NCBI GenBank assembly: GCA_041398905.1
Contig: JAWKTV010000006.1
Span: 1-64,000 of the forward strand
Source: JAWKTV01 sp041398905
GTDB taxonomy: Bacteria; Planctomycetota; Planctomycetia; Planctomycetales; Planctomycetaceae
Reading direction: 5' to 3'
DNA length: 64,000 nt
The notes beneath the pieces were generated by a model. That model worked only from the letters and a program-made list of their open reading frames with translations. It did not search any database and was not told the origin of the DNA. Position numbers and translations under genes: made by a program. Shown in pieces: positions 8,770-18,275 of this stretch. Every line of letters starts with the position of its first letter. The first letter of the stretch is position 1.

Positions 8770-10830
8770 CTACTCGGCCGGTACAACCGGGTACACCGTC
8801 TGCCCCGCCGCCGCGGCGAAGGCTTCGGTCGAGATCAACGCCGACATGTTCGCTTCGTCGATTACCAGGCACAACCGCTTCTCGGGCACGGGCGGCCTGT
8901 TCCCCTCAAAGATCGCACGTAAGGCTTCCAGGCCAGTCACCTTCCCCAACTCGTACTTCTGAGGCATGTTCTTGGTGAAGCCGGCGTCCTTCAGCGCGTT
9001 GCCGTCGATTTCGATCGGCACCTGCATTTCCTCGGAGATATAGGCGATGACGTTCTGGAACGGGCCGATCAACTCGGCGTCAAACGTCTGCTGCATGCGG
9101 CCTTCGACCGTCGCGGGAAGGTTTTCGGCGGGTGCCGCGGCGGCCACGGTGGTCGTCGGCGCCTTGGTCGAGAAGTCGGTGTGTGTCGACTGATCCCATG
9201 TCAGCAGCGTACCAAGCGCGAGGTTGGGAGCCGCCTTGGCGGGGAGGACCGTGGTCAGCCGGACATGCCGGTCGCCCACCGTCGGCACCGTCGCCTGCCG
9301 ATAGACTTCCATCATCGCCGGGAAGCGGCCGATGATCTGTTGGAATCCCTGCGTGGCGGGGTACATTTTTTGACAGGCGAGCATCAAGTCCTGCGGGAGG
9401 AATTCGAGCCGCTGCAGCGAGTCGTCCGCCAGCCGCATCGGGTTCGCGACCGCACGGGTCCGCAGCAGAATGTCCGACGAGGCTGAGTCCGCGGTGACGT
9501 CGACGCTCCAGCCAACGGTCTCCACATCGTCGCCGAACCAGTCGAGCACCTTGCGGAAAACGGGCAAGGTTCGCTCGCTGAAGAACCATGCCTCGTGACG
9601 TTTGACGTCATCGATCTCGAAGAGCACGGTGAAGACCCGCTGATCGTCCGTCAAATCGAGCAGGCGGTACAGCCCTTCGGTGACGTTGGGGTTCGACGTG
9701 TTGAGATACTCCTGGAACTCGAACGCGTCCCGCTCGGGAGCGATCGCAATCGTCTGCGTATCGCGGATGAGGTAGGCGTAGGGAGAGGCGATCTTGATCC
9801 GCGGCCCGCCGTCCTCATTGAAGTTCGCGCCCCGAAACTCCTCGATCAGGTCCGAAAGCTTCTCCTCCTGGGCGAGCCGCACAACGGTCGCCACTTCCGG
9901 CTCCGTACCGGTCGCCCCCAGCCGCACGCAAATCAGGCACTCCTCGATCTGCTGGGGATCTCGTCGACACACTTCCTTCAGCTTCGCCGCGATCCAGTTG
10001 GTGACGTCCTCGGTCAGGCTGTAACGGAACGCAGTCCACGTCGGGTCGTCGCTCCATAACAGCGCCGGCCGCAGGTGGATCACCACGTTCACCCCGCTCG
10101 GCACCATCTTCAGCAGAATCGGCTCGCCACGCTGAGGCAGCAGCACCGACACCGTCTGCTTGTTCTCTTCCAACTGCGACCGCAGGAGCGTCTGATACGG
10201 GATGCGGACATCGCTGGCGGAGTCCCCCTGCATGACGGACGGCAACGTCGCCCCCATCGCCGCCGGTGCGGGGCCAGGACCGACCGCCGCTGAGGTCGTC
10301 GCGGCCGGTGCTGTTCCCGCGGTGCCGTTGACCGCTGCGCTCTGCCCCGTCGCCACGGCGTCGCCCGTGTTCTTCGACTGCACGAGCCACACGATCCCGC
10401 CAATCACCAGGGCCGTCAGCCCGCCAAACAGGATCGCCATGTTCCGACGTTTGGCGCCGCGTCGGCGAATCTCCTTTAGACGTTCCAGCCCGCCGTCCGC
10501 CCCACCGGTATTCACCAGGGGAGCCCCACCGCCGCCGGGTATCCCCGCCCCAGCGGTGTTGATCACCGGCGCGCCGGGCCTCGGGGCATTGGTGACGATC
10601 GGTCCGGCGGCCGCCGGGGCCGCATCGGGAATCCACCGCGCCCCGGTCCCCACTTGCGGAGCATCGTCCGCCAGCGTCAGCGGAATCTCCTCTTCAGGTT
10701 CAGTCGACTCTTCCAGCTTGAACGGCTTCGCGCACGACGGGCACTTCCCTGTCTTGCCGAGCTTGCTGCGATCTTTGAGCTTCAGTCCTTTGCCGCAGTA
10801 CGGACAGACAACTTGAATCACCGTCGACAT
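8770..10830 (-). CDS. Membrane-anchored zinc-ribbon protein with STN-like C-terminus
   Basis: The 686-residue protein starts with a zinc ribbon (CPYC at Cys9/Cys12 and CPSC at Cys30/Cys33). A Pro/Ala/Gly-rich low-complexity stretch follows, then one transmembrane helix (about 131-150). The remainder is predicted to lie outside the cytoplasm. The C-terminal 110 residues (from about AELIGPFQNVIAYI) resemble the secretin/TonB short N-terminal (STN) fold: VIAYISEEMQVPIEID, then YELGKVTGLEALRAIF. This layout is common in planctomycete proteins of unknown function. The ATG at 10830 fits because the zinc ribbon begins immediately. Confidence 0.75.
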   Translation of the reverse strand: MSTVIQVVCPYCGKGLKLKDRSKLGKTGKCPSCAKPFKLEESTEPEEEIPLTLADDAPQVGTGARWIPDAAPAAAGPIVTNAPRPGAPVINTAGAGIPGGGGAPLVNTGGADGGLERLKEIRRRGAKRRNMAILFGGLTALVIGGIVWLVQSKNTGDAVATGQSAAVNGTAGTAPAATTSAAVGPGPAPAAMGATLPSVMQGDSASDVRIPYQTLLRSQLEENKQTVSVLLPQRGEPILLKMVPSGVNVVIHLRPALLWSDDPTWTAFRYSLTEDVTNWIAAKLKEVCRRDPQQIEECLICVRLGATGTEPEVATVVRLAQEEKLSDLIEEFRGANFNEDGGPRIKIASPYAYLIRDTQTIAIAPERDAFEFQEYLNTSNPNVTEGLYRLLDLTDDQRVFTVLFEIDDVKRHEAWFFSERTLPVFRKVLDWFGDDVETVGWSVDVTADSASSDILLRTRAVANPMRLADDSLQRLEFLPQDLMLACQKMYPATQGFQQIIGRFPAMMEVYRQATVPTVGDRHVRLTTVLPAKAAPNLALGTLLTWDQSTHTDFSTKAPTTTVAAAAPAENLPATVEGRMQQTFDAELIGPFQNVIAYISEEMQVPIEIDGNALKDAGFTKNMPQKYELGKVTGLEALRAIFEGNRPPVPEKRLCLVIDEANMSALISTEAFAAAAGQTVYPVVPAE

Positions 10831-10989
10831 GGTTCATCCCGCTGTGAAGCAACGATTCTGGCGACGCCCCGGCACCCCGACCATCGCAATTCCGGTCCGT
10901 CGGGCATCATACGTCGACGACGCGGCCTCGCCAAACCGAATACCCGAAATGCCCACGTTCGGGTGCATCCGCCGGATGGTGGCGGGGTG

Positions 10990-11150
10990 GGGTAGGGTAG
11001 GGGTGGGCAAGCCCAAGAAGGGCAAAGGGACCAAGCTGTTGCTGATGATCGACGGCCAGGGCATACCGCTTTCAGCGTTCACCACATCGGCCCAGGTGGC
11101 GGAGGTCAGCACGATTGAAACCCTGGTGGACGTGCACACGCTGCCGAAGC
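10990..11150 (+). pseudogene. Transposase fragment, IS5-like
   Basis: A short readable stretch (KGTKLLLMIDGQGIPLSAF, then AEVSTIETLVD) matches the beginning of the DDE domain of IS5-group transposases, where KGxK...DGxGxP is typical. No N- or C-terminal remainder is found. It is cut off where ISAs1-like sequence begins, suggesting one element inserted into or recombined with another. Confidence 0.5.
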
Positions 11151-11752
11151 GTCCGGCGTCTGCGTCAGTTACACGACAACCAGCAGGCGGACGATGTGCT
11201 GCGGGTGAGAAACAACCAGCCGACGTTGTCAGCTACGATCGTCGATGAGTTCGATCGCCATGCCGAGTCGGGTTATCAAGATCGGAACGTCCGTGAGCAG
11301 ACGACGACGGAGCAGAGCCGCGGCCGCACCGAGACGCGGACGTGTCTGGTGACTCCCGCGACGGCGAAGCTGCAGCGGACGTGGGCGGTCTCGCGACCAT
11401 CGGCCTGATCGGCCGTGTGCGGGTGCTGCGGAACGGCACGGACAGCGACGAGCTGAGCGATTTCATCAGCAGACTGCCGCCGCAGGTGCGGGGACTGATG
11501 AAACACCTGCGGAATCATTGGGGCGTGGAGAACTCGCTGCACCACACGCTGGATGTCACTGTTTACAGAGGACGCCAGCCAAATTCTGAAGGGATCGGGT
11601 CCGGAAATCGCCGCCGCATTCCGTCGGCTGGCACTCTCGATTCTGAAGTCGGACCGGACACTAAACGACAACGTGCGGGGCAATCGCCTCGGCGCGGGGT
11701 GAAATCTGGACAACCTCAAAGGCATTCTGCTCGCATCTCGAGCAGTTTGAAC
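11151..11752 (+). pseudogene. ISAs1-family transposase remnant, frameshifted
   Basis: Pieces in three frames align end to end with an ISAs1 transposase: DDVLRVRNNQPTLSATIVD, then TRTCLVTPATAKLQ, then ATIGLIGRVRVLRNGT with MKHLRNHWGVENSLHHTLDV, then ILKGSGPEIAAAFRRLALSI up to a final LLASRAV. The N-terminal third and the terminal repeats are missing. Frame changes occur near 11385 and 11565, with a stop near 11700. The order and spacing are preserved, so this is one decayed copy. Confidence 0.72.
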
Positions 11753-11827
11753 GTGCGATTGCCCTGGGGGGGAATTGCACTCTCGGCAGGGGCCGCAACG
11801 GGTGCCGATGAGGCTGGCCCGGCAATG

Positions 11828-11869
11828 AAAAAAGCCGGCAAAACGCGGGAAGAACCCGGTTTGCCGGCT
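11828..11869 (-). terminator. Intrinsic terminator of tRNA-Ser
   Basis: GC-rich hairpin at 11834-11869 (arms GCCGGCAAA and TTTGCCGGC with an inner GGG/CCC stem). On the minus strand it is followed by six T residues (11833-11828). It sits 12 bases past the 3' end of the minus-strand tRNA-Ser gene, the expected position and polarity. Confidence 0.75.
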
Positions 11870-11881
11870 CATTCAGACGAG

Positions 11882-11968
11882 CGGAGAGGGAGGGATTCGA
11901 ACCCTCGGTACCCTTGCGGGCACACCGGTTTTCGAGACCGGCACAATCGGCCACTCTGCCACCTCTCC
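11882..11968 (-). tRNA. tRNA-Ser (CGA)
   Basis: 87-nt class II tRNA. The acceptor GGAGAGG pairs with CCTCTCC and has discriminator G. The anticodon stem CCGGT/ACCGG encloses loop CTCGAAA, giving anticodon CGA. A long variable arm and a T-arm with GTTCGAATC are present. CCA is not encoded. All stems pair, so the gene looks functional. A terminator follows at 11869-11828. Confidence 0.95.
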
Positions 11969-12373
11969 GGGTGGAATCCGGGCACACATCGCAACAGCGA
12001 GCCCTGGTCAACGGCGTCGTCCGCTCGGGCGGGACGCTGAAGCCGGATCGATGTTGCCGCCCATGCTGAACACGCCAGAGTCGCTGGCGGTTCACGCCTG
12101 CTTCGGCATGGACGATCGGTGCGTGTCGGAGACGAGAGTATCTCAATCCGCCGGCCGATCTTCAAGCCGATCGCACCCCCGTTTTCTGGGATTCTGGGAG
12201 GCCTCAGGCGTTACAGTTCCAGCGTGCGGGCGGACAGGCTTTCATGAGGCAGTATCCGGGTCTAAGATGGCTGGTTGGGTCGTGCATCACTGGCCCGTAG
12301 TGGCTAACAGTGCCGCTGCGGCCGGCTGGGTTCGACGCGAAGATTTTTACCCGACGACGACGTTTGACCGACA

Positions 12374-13724
12374 TGAACCGCACGATGTTTCGCCTGCCCG
12401 TTTTCCTGCTCTGTTTGTCGCTCCTGCTGATCCTGCCGGGGTGTGAGGATTCGCAGCCCGTGGTGCCGACTTCGGGGGGCGGGGAGCCGGCGGATCGGGT
12501 GGCGACGGCTGAACCGTCTGGTGCGGAGGGCGAGGCAACCGAGGCGGCTAGTGGCGGGGAAACGGCGGCGGCCGCAGGGGAGCAGCCGGCGGGCGGAGGG
12601 ACGACCGCCGAACCTGTGGGTCCACAGGACGATCCTGCCGCCGTGGCGAAGCTCAAGGAGCTGGGTGTCGTGCTGAAGGAGAAGGATGGCGTCGTCACGC
12701 AGGCCGACTGTGCGAGCGCCCCAATCACCGACGAGAACGTGACGCTGTTTCAAGGGACGCCGTCACTGAAGCTGCTGAGCCTGCAGAACGCGACCATCAC
12801 CGACGATGGACTGGCGATCGTGGATCACCTGCCGGGCCTCGTGTCGATCAGCCTGCAGCGTTGTTCGCAAGTCACCAACCCGGGACTGGAGCATCTCACC
12901 CGTGCGGAATCGCTGCGAGAGGTCAAGCTGCTGTACACGACGATCTCCGACGATGGGCTTGAGCACCTGGGGAAGATGGAGGGGCTGGTTTCGCTGGACC
13001 TGCGGGGTGCAACATTCGCGACAAGGGGCTCGAGCACCTCGCGGGGTTGAAGAATCTGCAGCAGTTGCTGATTCGGGCGAAGTACGTGTCCGATCGTGGA
13101 CTGGTGCATCTGCAGGGGATGGACTCGCTGCGGTTTCTGGCCCTGGAGGACTGCTACATCACTGACAAGGGGATGGCGGATCTCGCTCCCAAGACGAAGC
13201 TGGAAGTCCTGAACCTGATGCGAACCCACGTCAGCGATGAGGGGCTGCAGCACCTCGCCGGAATGACCGGCCTCCGCGACCTGCGAATTCGCGAGACGAA
13301 GGTGAAGGGGCACGGTCTGGATGCGATCCCGAACAAGGAGAAGCTGACCTACCTCGACCTCAGCGAGAACCTGTTCCCCAGCGAAGGGATGGCCCACCTC
13401 GCTCCCTTCACCGGCTTGACGACGCTGGATTTGTGGACCGGCACCTTTACCGACGACGACCTGCAGCACCTGGCCGGCATGACCCGGCTCGAAGAGCTGA
13501 TTCTTGAAGCCGCACCGATTACCGCTGCGGGTATCGACCACCTGCTGGTTCTCAAGTCGCTGAAGAAGCTGAATCTCAAGGAAACGCAGGTCGACGATGA
13601 TGGCCTGAAGAAGCTGGAGGGACTCGAGTCGCTCGAAGAGTTGAATATCGCCCAGACGCCGATCACCGATGAAGCGGCGGCCGCGTTCAGGGCGGCCCGG
13701 CCGAACGTCAATATTATCCGCTGA
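12374..13724 (+). CDS. Leucine-rich-repeat lipoprotein (one frameshift)
   Basis: The ATG at 12374 starts a lipoprotein signal with lipobox LPGC (Cys24), a Gly/Glu/Ala-rich linker, then about a dozen repeats of roughly 24 residues with the pattern L..L.L..T.I.D.GL.HL. These are cysteine-containing/RI-like leucine-rich repeats that usually mediate protein binding. The frame breaks near 13009: restoring one base joins LDLRG to CNIRDKGLEHLAGL exactly in repeat phase, so a single deletion rather than two genes is likely. The protein would be about 450 residues, anchored at a membrane and facing outwards. It ends 25 bases before gatC. Confidence 0.8.
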
Positions 13725-13749
13725 TCTGATTCACCGACCAATCACCAGC

Positions 13750-14049
13750 ATGTCGACCGAACTCACCCCCGATGACGTCCGCAAGGTCGCGCGACTCGCG
13801 CGGCTCAAGCTCAGTGACGAAGAAGTCGCGACCTATACCCGTCAGCTCGGGCAGGTGCTGCACTACATCGACATGCTGGAAGAGCTCGACACGACGGGGA
13901 TCGAGCCGATGGCGCATGCGATTGAACTGCACAACGTGCTGCGGGCCGATGAGCTTGAGCCGTCGTTGCCGCCTGAGGCGGCACTGGCGAACGCTCCGCA
14001 GGCGAACGCTTCATACTTCCTCGTGCCGTCAATCCTCGATCACGGATAG
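13750..14049 (+). CDS. gatC: Asp-tRNA(Asn)/Glu-tRNA(Gln) amidotransferase subunit C
   Basis: The 99-residue protein is the usual length for GatC, the small subunit that stabilises the GatCAB complex; the complex amidates mischarged Glu-tRNA(Gln) or Asp-tRNA(Asn). Recognisable motifs are VRKVARLARLKLSDEE, MLEELDTTGIEPMAHA, LRADE and the C-terminal YFLVPSIL. The start at 13750 is chosen because family similarity begins there, although the frame is open further upstream into the preceding gene. gatA follows after 161 bases on the same strand; gatB is not in the window. Confidence 0.95.
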   Translation: MSTELTPDDVRKVARLARLKLSDEEVATYTRQLGQVLHYIDMLEELDTTGIEPMAHAIELHNVLRADELEPSLPPEAALANAPQANASYFLVPSILDHG

Positions 14050-14210
14050 GTACTGCCGTCGGATCGCCGTGCCGCGTGCTGGCGATCGCGGCAATCGACT
14101 CGGGCTTCGCAGCGCCGCTGTTCGATGTGAGAACAGCGACGAACGGCTGACGAGCGTGCAGTGCCTCTTGATTCGCGCGATTCCCACAGACCACTTTCTC
14201 AGTCGCAACG

Positions 14211-15677
14211 ATGACCACCCGCGTTCCACACAGCATCGCCCACATCGCCGCGCAGGTGCGGAGCGGTGAGCAGTCAGCCGTCGCAGTCGCTCAGGTCAGT
14301 CTGGACCAGACGCGGGCGATCGATGGTCAACTCGGGGCGTTCCTGTCGGTCGATGTGGAGGGAACGATCGAGCGGGCCGCGCAGATCGATGCGCGGCGAG
14401 CGAGAGGCGAATCGCTTGGCCCGCTTGCCGGGGTTCCCGTCGCGATCAAAGACAACCTGTGCACGCTTGGCTGGAGCACCACTTGCTCGAGCAAAATGCT
14501 CGCGAACTACCGTCCGCCCTACAACGCGCATGTTGTCGAGAAACTGCTGGCCGCCGACGCGATCCCAGTGGGACGAACGAACCTTGACGAGTTCGCGATG
14601 GGCTCCTCGTGCGAGTCGTCGGCGTTCCAGCTCACCCGCAATCCGTGGGATCTCGCACGCACGCCCGGCGGGTCGAGTGGAGGCTCTGCCGCCGCGGTCG
14701 CCGCGCGGCTCACACCGGTCGCGATCGGCTCCGACACGGGTGGCTCGATTCGTCAGCCGGCCGCCTTTTGTGGCGTCGTCGGACTCAAGCCAACGTATGG
14801 CCGAGTTTCCCGCTACGGGCTGGTTGCGTTCGCAAGTTCGCTCGATCAGATCGGTCCATTCGCAACCGACGTCACCAGCGCAGCGACCCTGCTGGAGGTG
14901 CTCGCCGGACACGATCGTCGCGACAGCACCAGCGTCGACCGCCCCGTCCCCAGCTACACCGCGTCGATTGACGAGCCACTGAAGGGGCTGCGAATTGGGC
15001 TGGCGAGAGAGCACTTCGTGGAAGGTCTCGATGGCGAGGTCGAAGCGGCCGTGCGAGAGGCGGTCGCCACGTATCAGAAGCTGGGTGCGACGGTGGTCGA
15101 TGTTTCGCTGCCGCACACGAAGTACTGCGTCGCCGTCTACTACATCGTTGCACCGTCGGAAGCGTCGAGCAATCTCGCCCGCTACGACGGTGTGCATTAT
15201 GGGCACCGGGCCGAGAAGTTCGACGGCCTCGTCGATATGTATGCCACCTCGCGAGGCGAAGGCTTCGGCAGTGAAGTGAAGCGGCGGATCATGCTGGGCA
15301 CCTATGCTCTCTCATCCGGCTATTACGACGCCTACTACAATAAGGCCCTCCAGGTGCGACGGCTGATTCGACAGGATTTCGATGCCGCTTTCGCCAATGT
15401 GGATGTGATCGCTGGCCCGGTGACGCCGACCCCCGCCTTCAAGATCGGCGAGCTGATGAACGACCCGCTGGCAATGTACCTCAACGACATTTACACCATC
15501 AGCGCGAACCTGGCGGGCATCCCCGCGTCGCTGCCTTGCGGGTTTTCGAGCGGCGGACTCCCAATCGGCCTGCAACTGATGGCCGCGCCGTTCGACGAGG
15601 AGAAGCTGCTCCGGGCCGGACGCATGTACGAAGCCGTCACCGACTGGCATCAGCGAACACCCGCCATCGCCGGCTGA
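14211..15677 (+). CDS. gatA: Asp-tRNA(Asn)/Glu-tRNA(Gln) amidotransferase subunit A
   Basis: The 488-residue amidase-signature enzyme generates ammonia from glutamine for the GatCAB complex. The Ser-Ser-Lys triad is visible: Lys80 in VAIKDNL, the cis-Ser in GGSSGGSAA (about 155), and the nucleophile Ser179 in DTGGSIRQPA. The full family length is present with intact C-terminal ASLPCGFSSGGLPIGLQLM. It follows gatC with a 161-base gap, longer than usual for a cotranscribed pair. A stem-loop-bearing repeat lies downstream. Confidence 0.96.
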   Translation: MTTRVPHSIAHIAAQVRSGEQSAVAVAQVSLDQTRAIDGQLGAFLSVDVEGTIERAAQIDARRARGESLGPLAGVPVAIKDNLCTLGWSTTCSSKMLANYRPPYNAHVVEKLLAADAIPVGRTNLDEFAMGSSCESSAFQLTRNPWDLARTPGGSSGGSAAAVAARLTPVAIGSDTGGSIRQPAAFCGVVGLKPTYGRVSRYGLVAFASSLDQIGPFATDVTSAATLLEVLAGHDRRDSTSVDRPVPSYTASIDEPLKGLRIGLAREHFVEGLDGEVEAAVREAVATYQKLGATVVDVSLPHTKYCVAVYYIVAPSEASSNLARYDGVHYGHRAEKFDGLVDMYATSRGEGFGSEVKRRIMLGTYALSSGYYDAYYNKALQVRRLIRQDFDAAFANVDVIAGPVTPTPAFKIGELMNDPLAMYLNDIYTISANLAGIPASLPCGFSSGGLPIGLQLMAAPFDEEKLLRAGRMYEAVTDWHQRTPAIAG

Positions 15678-15854
15678 CCCAGCCCTTTCAACGTCGTTCG
15701 AACTGGCTGGATGGCGCGCTGCCGCGTCAACACGTCCCGTGGCCAACAGCGCGTTGAACGACGTGTCACCACGGAGCCTGTCCACGACTTCTCGACAGAG
15801 AGTCGCAGGGTTTTGAGTCCGTCGCCACGGGTGCAGTCGCCCAATCGCAGGGCT

Positions 15855-15885
15855 ACCGGCTCGCCAATTACGTTGGCGAGCCGGT
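15855..15885. terminator. Perfect 13-bp stem-loop downstream of gatA
   Basis: ACCGGCTCGCCAA (15855-15867) and its reverse complement (15873-15885) flank the 5-base loop TTACG. There is no T-run on either side, so it is not a standard intrinsic terminator. It forms the end of the interspersed repeat described at 15873-15997 and may act as a transcript-end or processing structure. Confidence 0.5.
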
Positions 15886-15997
15886 GGCCGTGAGGCCCCG
15901 GACCGTCGGACACGGTGCCGACGTCATCTTCGGTGCATCACGCTGGGCTGTCCGGGCATCGTTCCCGTCCTGGCGCTGACGCACGCGGGCTCGCCAG
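15873..15997 (-). repeat. Interspersed intergenic repeat, copy 1
   Basis: The minus strand of 15873-15954 aligns without gaps to 60475-60556: 72 of 82 bases are identical by direct count. Weaker similarity extends to about 15997 (GGCGAGCC, GCGTGCGTCA). Both copies sit in gene-free DNA and end in a GGCTCGCCAA hairpin arm. This is a dispersed repeat family of unknown function. Confidence 0.8.
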
Positions 15998-16178
15998 CCG
16001 TTGGCCGGAACTCCCAGCGGTCGGTCCGGCCTAAACGCCGGCCAGCCACCCATCAAAATCAACCGATTTCAATTGCGTGGTTGATCTTGACAACGCTAAA
16101 CTTGTTGATTGCAACCAAGAGGGGTTGCTGCCGCGCTTGCGGTCCTGCCTGTCGGTCCCCCTGCCTGCCGAGGTGTCG

Positions 16179-17473
16179 ATGTTAACTCTGCTCAGTAAGC
16201 GTCACGGCTATTGTGATGGTGTCTCGCGCCGCAGCTTTCTGCGGATCGGAGCAGCGGGGATCGCCGGGCTGTCACTGGCGGACCTGCTGCGGGCCGATTC
16301 GGCACAAGTGGGATACCCGCGGAAGAACGTGATCAACATCTATCTGGGTGGCGGCCCGACCCACATGGATACCTTCGACCTCAAACCGGGGGCACCGAAG
16401 GAGTTTCGCGGCGAGTTCCAGCCGATCGCCACCAACGTCCCGGAATGGACATCTGCGAGCTGATGCCCCGGCTCGCCCAGCATGCGGACAAGTACGCACT
16501 CATTCGGTCGATCACCGGCATTCGCGATGAGCACTCGTCACGGCAGTCCGACTCCGGCTGGAGTGAGCGAGAACTGAAGAACATGGGAGGACGGCCGGGA
16601 TTGGGTTCCGTCATCTCGAAAGTCTTCGGCCCCGCGCCGACCGCGCACGGTACCGCTCCCACCTGTGTCGACCTCAACGGCTGGACATCTCCCGGCTTTC
16701 TCGGGCAGGTCCACTCCGCATACCGGCCTGATGGGGCGGGACGGTCGAACCTCACCCTCTCGGGCGGCATGACCGAGGACCGCTTCCAGGAACGCCGCAA
16801 CCTTCTCGGCGGCTTCGACCGCTTCCGGCGTGAAGTCGACGCCCGACAGATGATGACCGCCATGGACAGCTTCGCCGATCGGGCGGTCGGTATCGTCACA
16901 TCGGGGGAAATCTACAACGCCCTCGATATCAAGAACGAGTCGGAGGAGACGCAGCAGCGCTACGGGTCCAACAAGGATGGCGAGTCGCGGAACTTCCTGC
17001 TCGCCCGACGTCTGATCGACGCCGGTGTTCGCAGCGTGTCACTGTCCGTCGGCGGCTGGGACACTCACGGCCAGAACTTCGACGCGATGCGAAAGAAGCT
17101 CCCCGTGCTTGATCGGGCGCTCTCCTCGCTGATCGAGGACCTGCACAACAGCGGGAAGCTGCAGGACACCATCATCCTGATGTCCGGCGAGTTCGGCCGC
17201 ACGCCGCGCATCAACGGCGGTGCCGGTCGCGATCACTGGGCCTATGCGTCGTTCTTCTTCGTCGCGGGTGGCGGCTTCAAGACGGGACAGGTGATCGGTT
17301 CGACCAACCGGCTTGGTGAGCGTCCGGAAGAACGGCCCGTCCACATCCATGAGGTCTTCTCGACGGTCTACCACCAGGTTGGCATCGACCCGCAGGTCCC
17401 GCACCTGACTGACCCCAACGGCCGGCCGCAGTTCCTGGTCGATCACCGCGATGTCATCGCGGAACTCGTGTAA
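16179..17473 (+). CDS. DUF1501 family protein with Tat-type signal (one frameshift)
   Basis: The N-terminus has a twin-arginine motif (SRRSFLRIG) followed by a hydrophobic stretch, then INIYLGGGPTHMDTFDLKP, the entry motif of planctomycete DUF1501 proteins (alkaline-phosphatase/sulfatase-like fold). Later family features are GGWDTHGQNFD, ILMSGEFGRTPRINGGAGRDHW and the C-terminal PVHIHEVFSTVYHQVGID. The frame breaks near 16441; adding one base turns NVPEW into NVPGMDICELMPRLAQ, the family consensus, so the two parts form one gene of about 430 residues. Such genes often accompany DUF1553/DUF1549 cytochrome-like partners, absent here. A stem-loop follows at 17499. Confidence 0.9.
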
Positions 17474-17498
17474 CTTTCGCGACTCGTCGATCGCATCG

Positions 17499-17539
17499 CA
17501 CCCCGCAGTCCGCCGGTCAACACGGCCGACTGCGGGGTG
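17499..17539 (+). terminator. Stem-loop after the DUF1501 gene
   Basis: CACCCCGCAGTC (17499-17510) pairs perfectly with GACTGCGGGGTG (17528-17539) around a 17-base loop, 26 bases after the stop codon. The following TGTTCGCGTT is only weakly T-rich, so termination may be imperfect. Confidence 0.6.
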
Positions 17540-17728
17540 TTCGCGTTAATGGTTCGGAGCCTCCGAACCGATCCCGCCGCGAGTCCTCTCTGTCCGCGGC
17601 ACCGTCGGACCACGCAATATTTCTGAGAGTTTTCGGGAAGCTTTCACTCCCAGGCCCGTTCTCCTGTTTGAAAGGTCGCAACGGCGGCCAACAACACGAG
17701 AAAACAGAGCCATTCGGGAGTCAAAGTC

Positions 17729-17992
17729 ATGTCGAGCCACATCAGCCTGCGTCGCCTTCTCGCTGCCGCCGTTGTCGCCTCCGGTTTGGCGTTCACCAGC
17801 ACCGCCTCGGCGGGCGGATACCACTCGGCACCTTGCACCTACAAGACCATCACCACTTGGGAAGTCGTCCAGCAACCGGTGGTGGATTGGGTGGTGAAGT
17901 ACAAGCCCTGCGGCACTCCGTACCGGGTGAAGGTCGTCAGCTACAAGGCCGTCCGGGTGCCGGTCCAGAAGGTTGTGAAGGTCTGCTACTAA
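17729..17992 (+). CDS. Small secreted protein, two conserved cysteines plus one
   Basis: The 87-residue protein has a signal peptide (residues 1-29, ending TASAGG). The mature part of about 58 residues is basic, aromatic and valine-rich, with Cys at PCTYK, KPCG and the C-terminal VCY. A repeated VVxYK pattern (WVVKYKPC, VVSYKAV) suggests a small beta structure. I do not recognise the function; short secreted proteins of this kind are common in planctomycetes. A GGGAG ribosome-binding site lies upstream. It is a single gene between two stem-loop-bearing spacers. Confidence 0.75.
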   Translation: MSSHISLRRLLAAAVVASGLAFTSTASAGGYHSAPCTYKTITTWEVVQQPVVDWVVKYKPCGTPYRVKVVSYKAVRVPVQKVVKVCY

Positions 17993-18275
17993 GCAGGGTT
18001 CGCAAGCTGTTGTGCCGAGTCTTCGTCCCCCGGTGAGGCCGGCCAGCTTTTCGACAGTCGCGTGCGGCCCTGCGATCCCACCGAGTGGGACCAAGGCGGT
18101 GCGGGCCAGGCGGGCCCACAGCGTAGCCGTCGGCCCCCCGCGGTTTAAGCGGGGCCCGAGTTAGGCGGCGGCCGCGACAGGAGTTGCAGTGAACATCATT
18201 GCCAACCGGCCCAGGCCGGCTGATCCCATTCGATTCGCCGTTGAGGAGCGTCCCACGCGACGTTACCTTCTCGGC
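17993..18275. other. Intergenic with GC-rich stem-loop
   Basis: Contains a hairpin near 18132-18157 (GGCCCCCCGC against GCGGGGCCC around a short AT-containing loop). No gene is evident. It may end the transcript of the small secreted protein. Confidence 0.4.

Noticed and set aside
11005..11752. Considered as one intact transposase with programmed frameshifting
   Set aside because: There are at least three frame breaks, missing ends, and two families in sequence; programmed frameshifting uses one slippery site.
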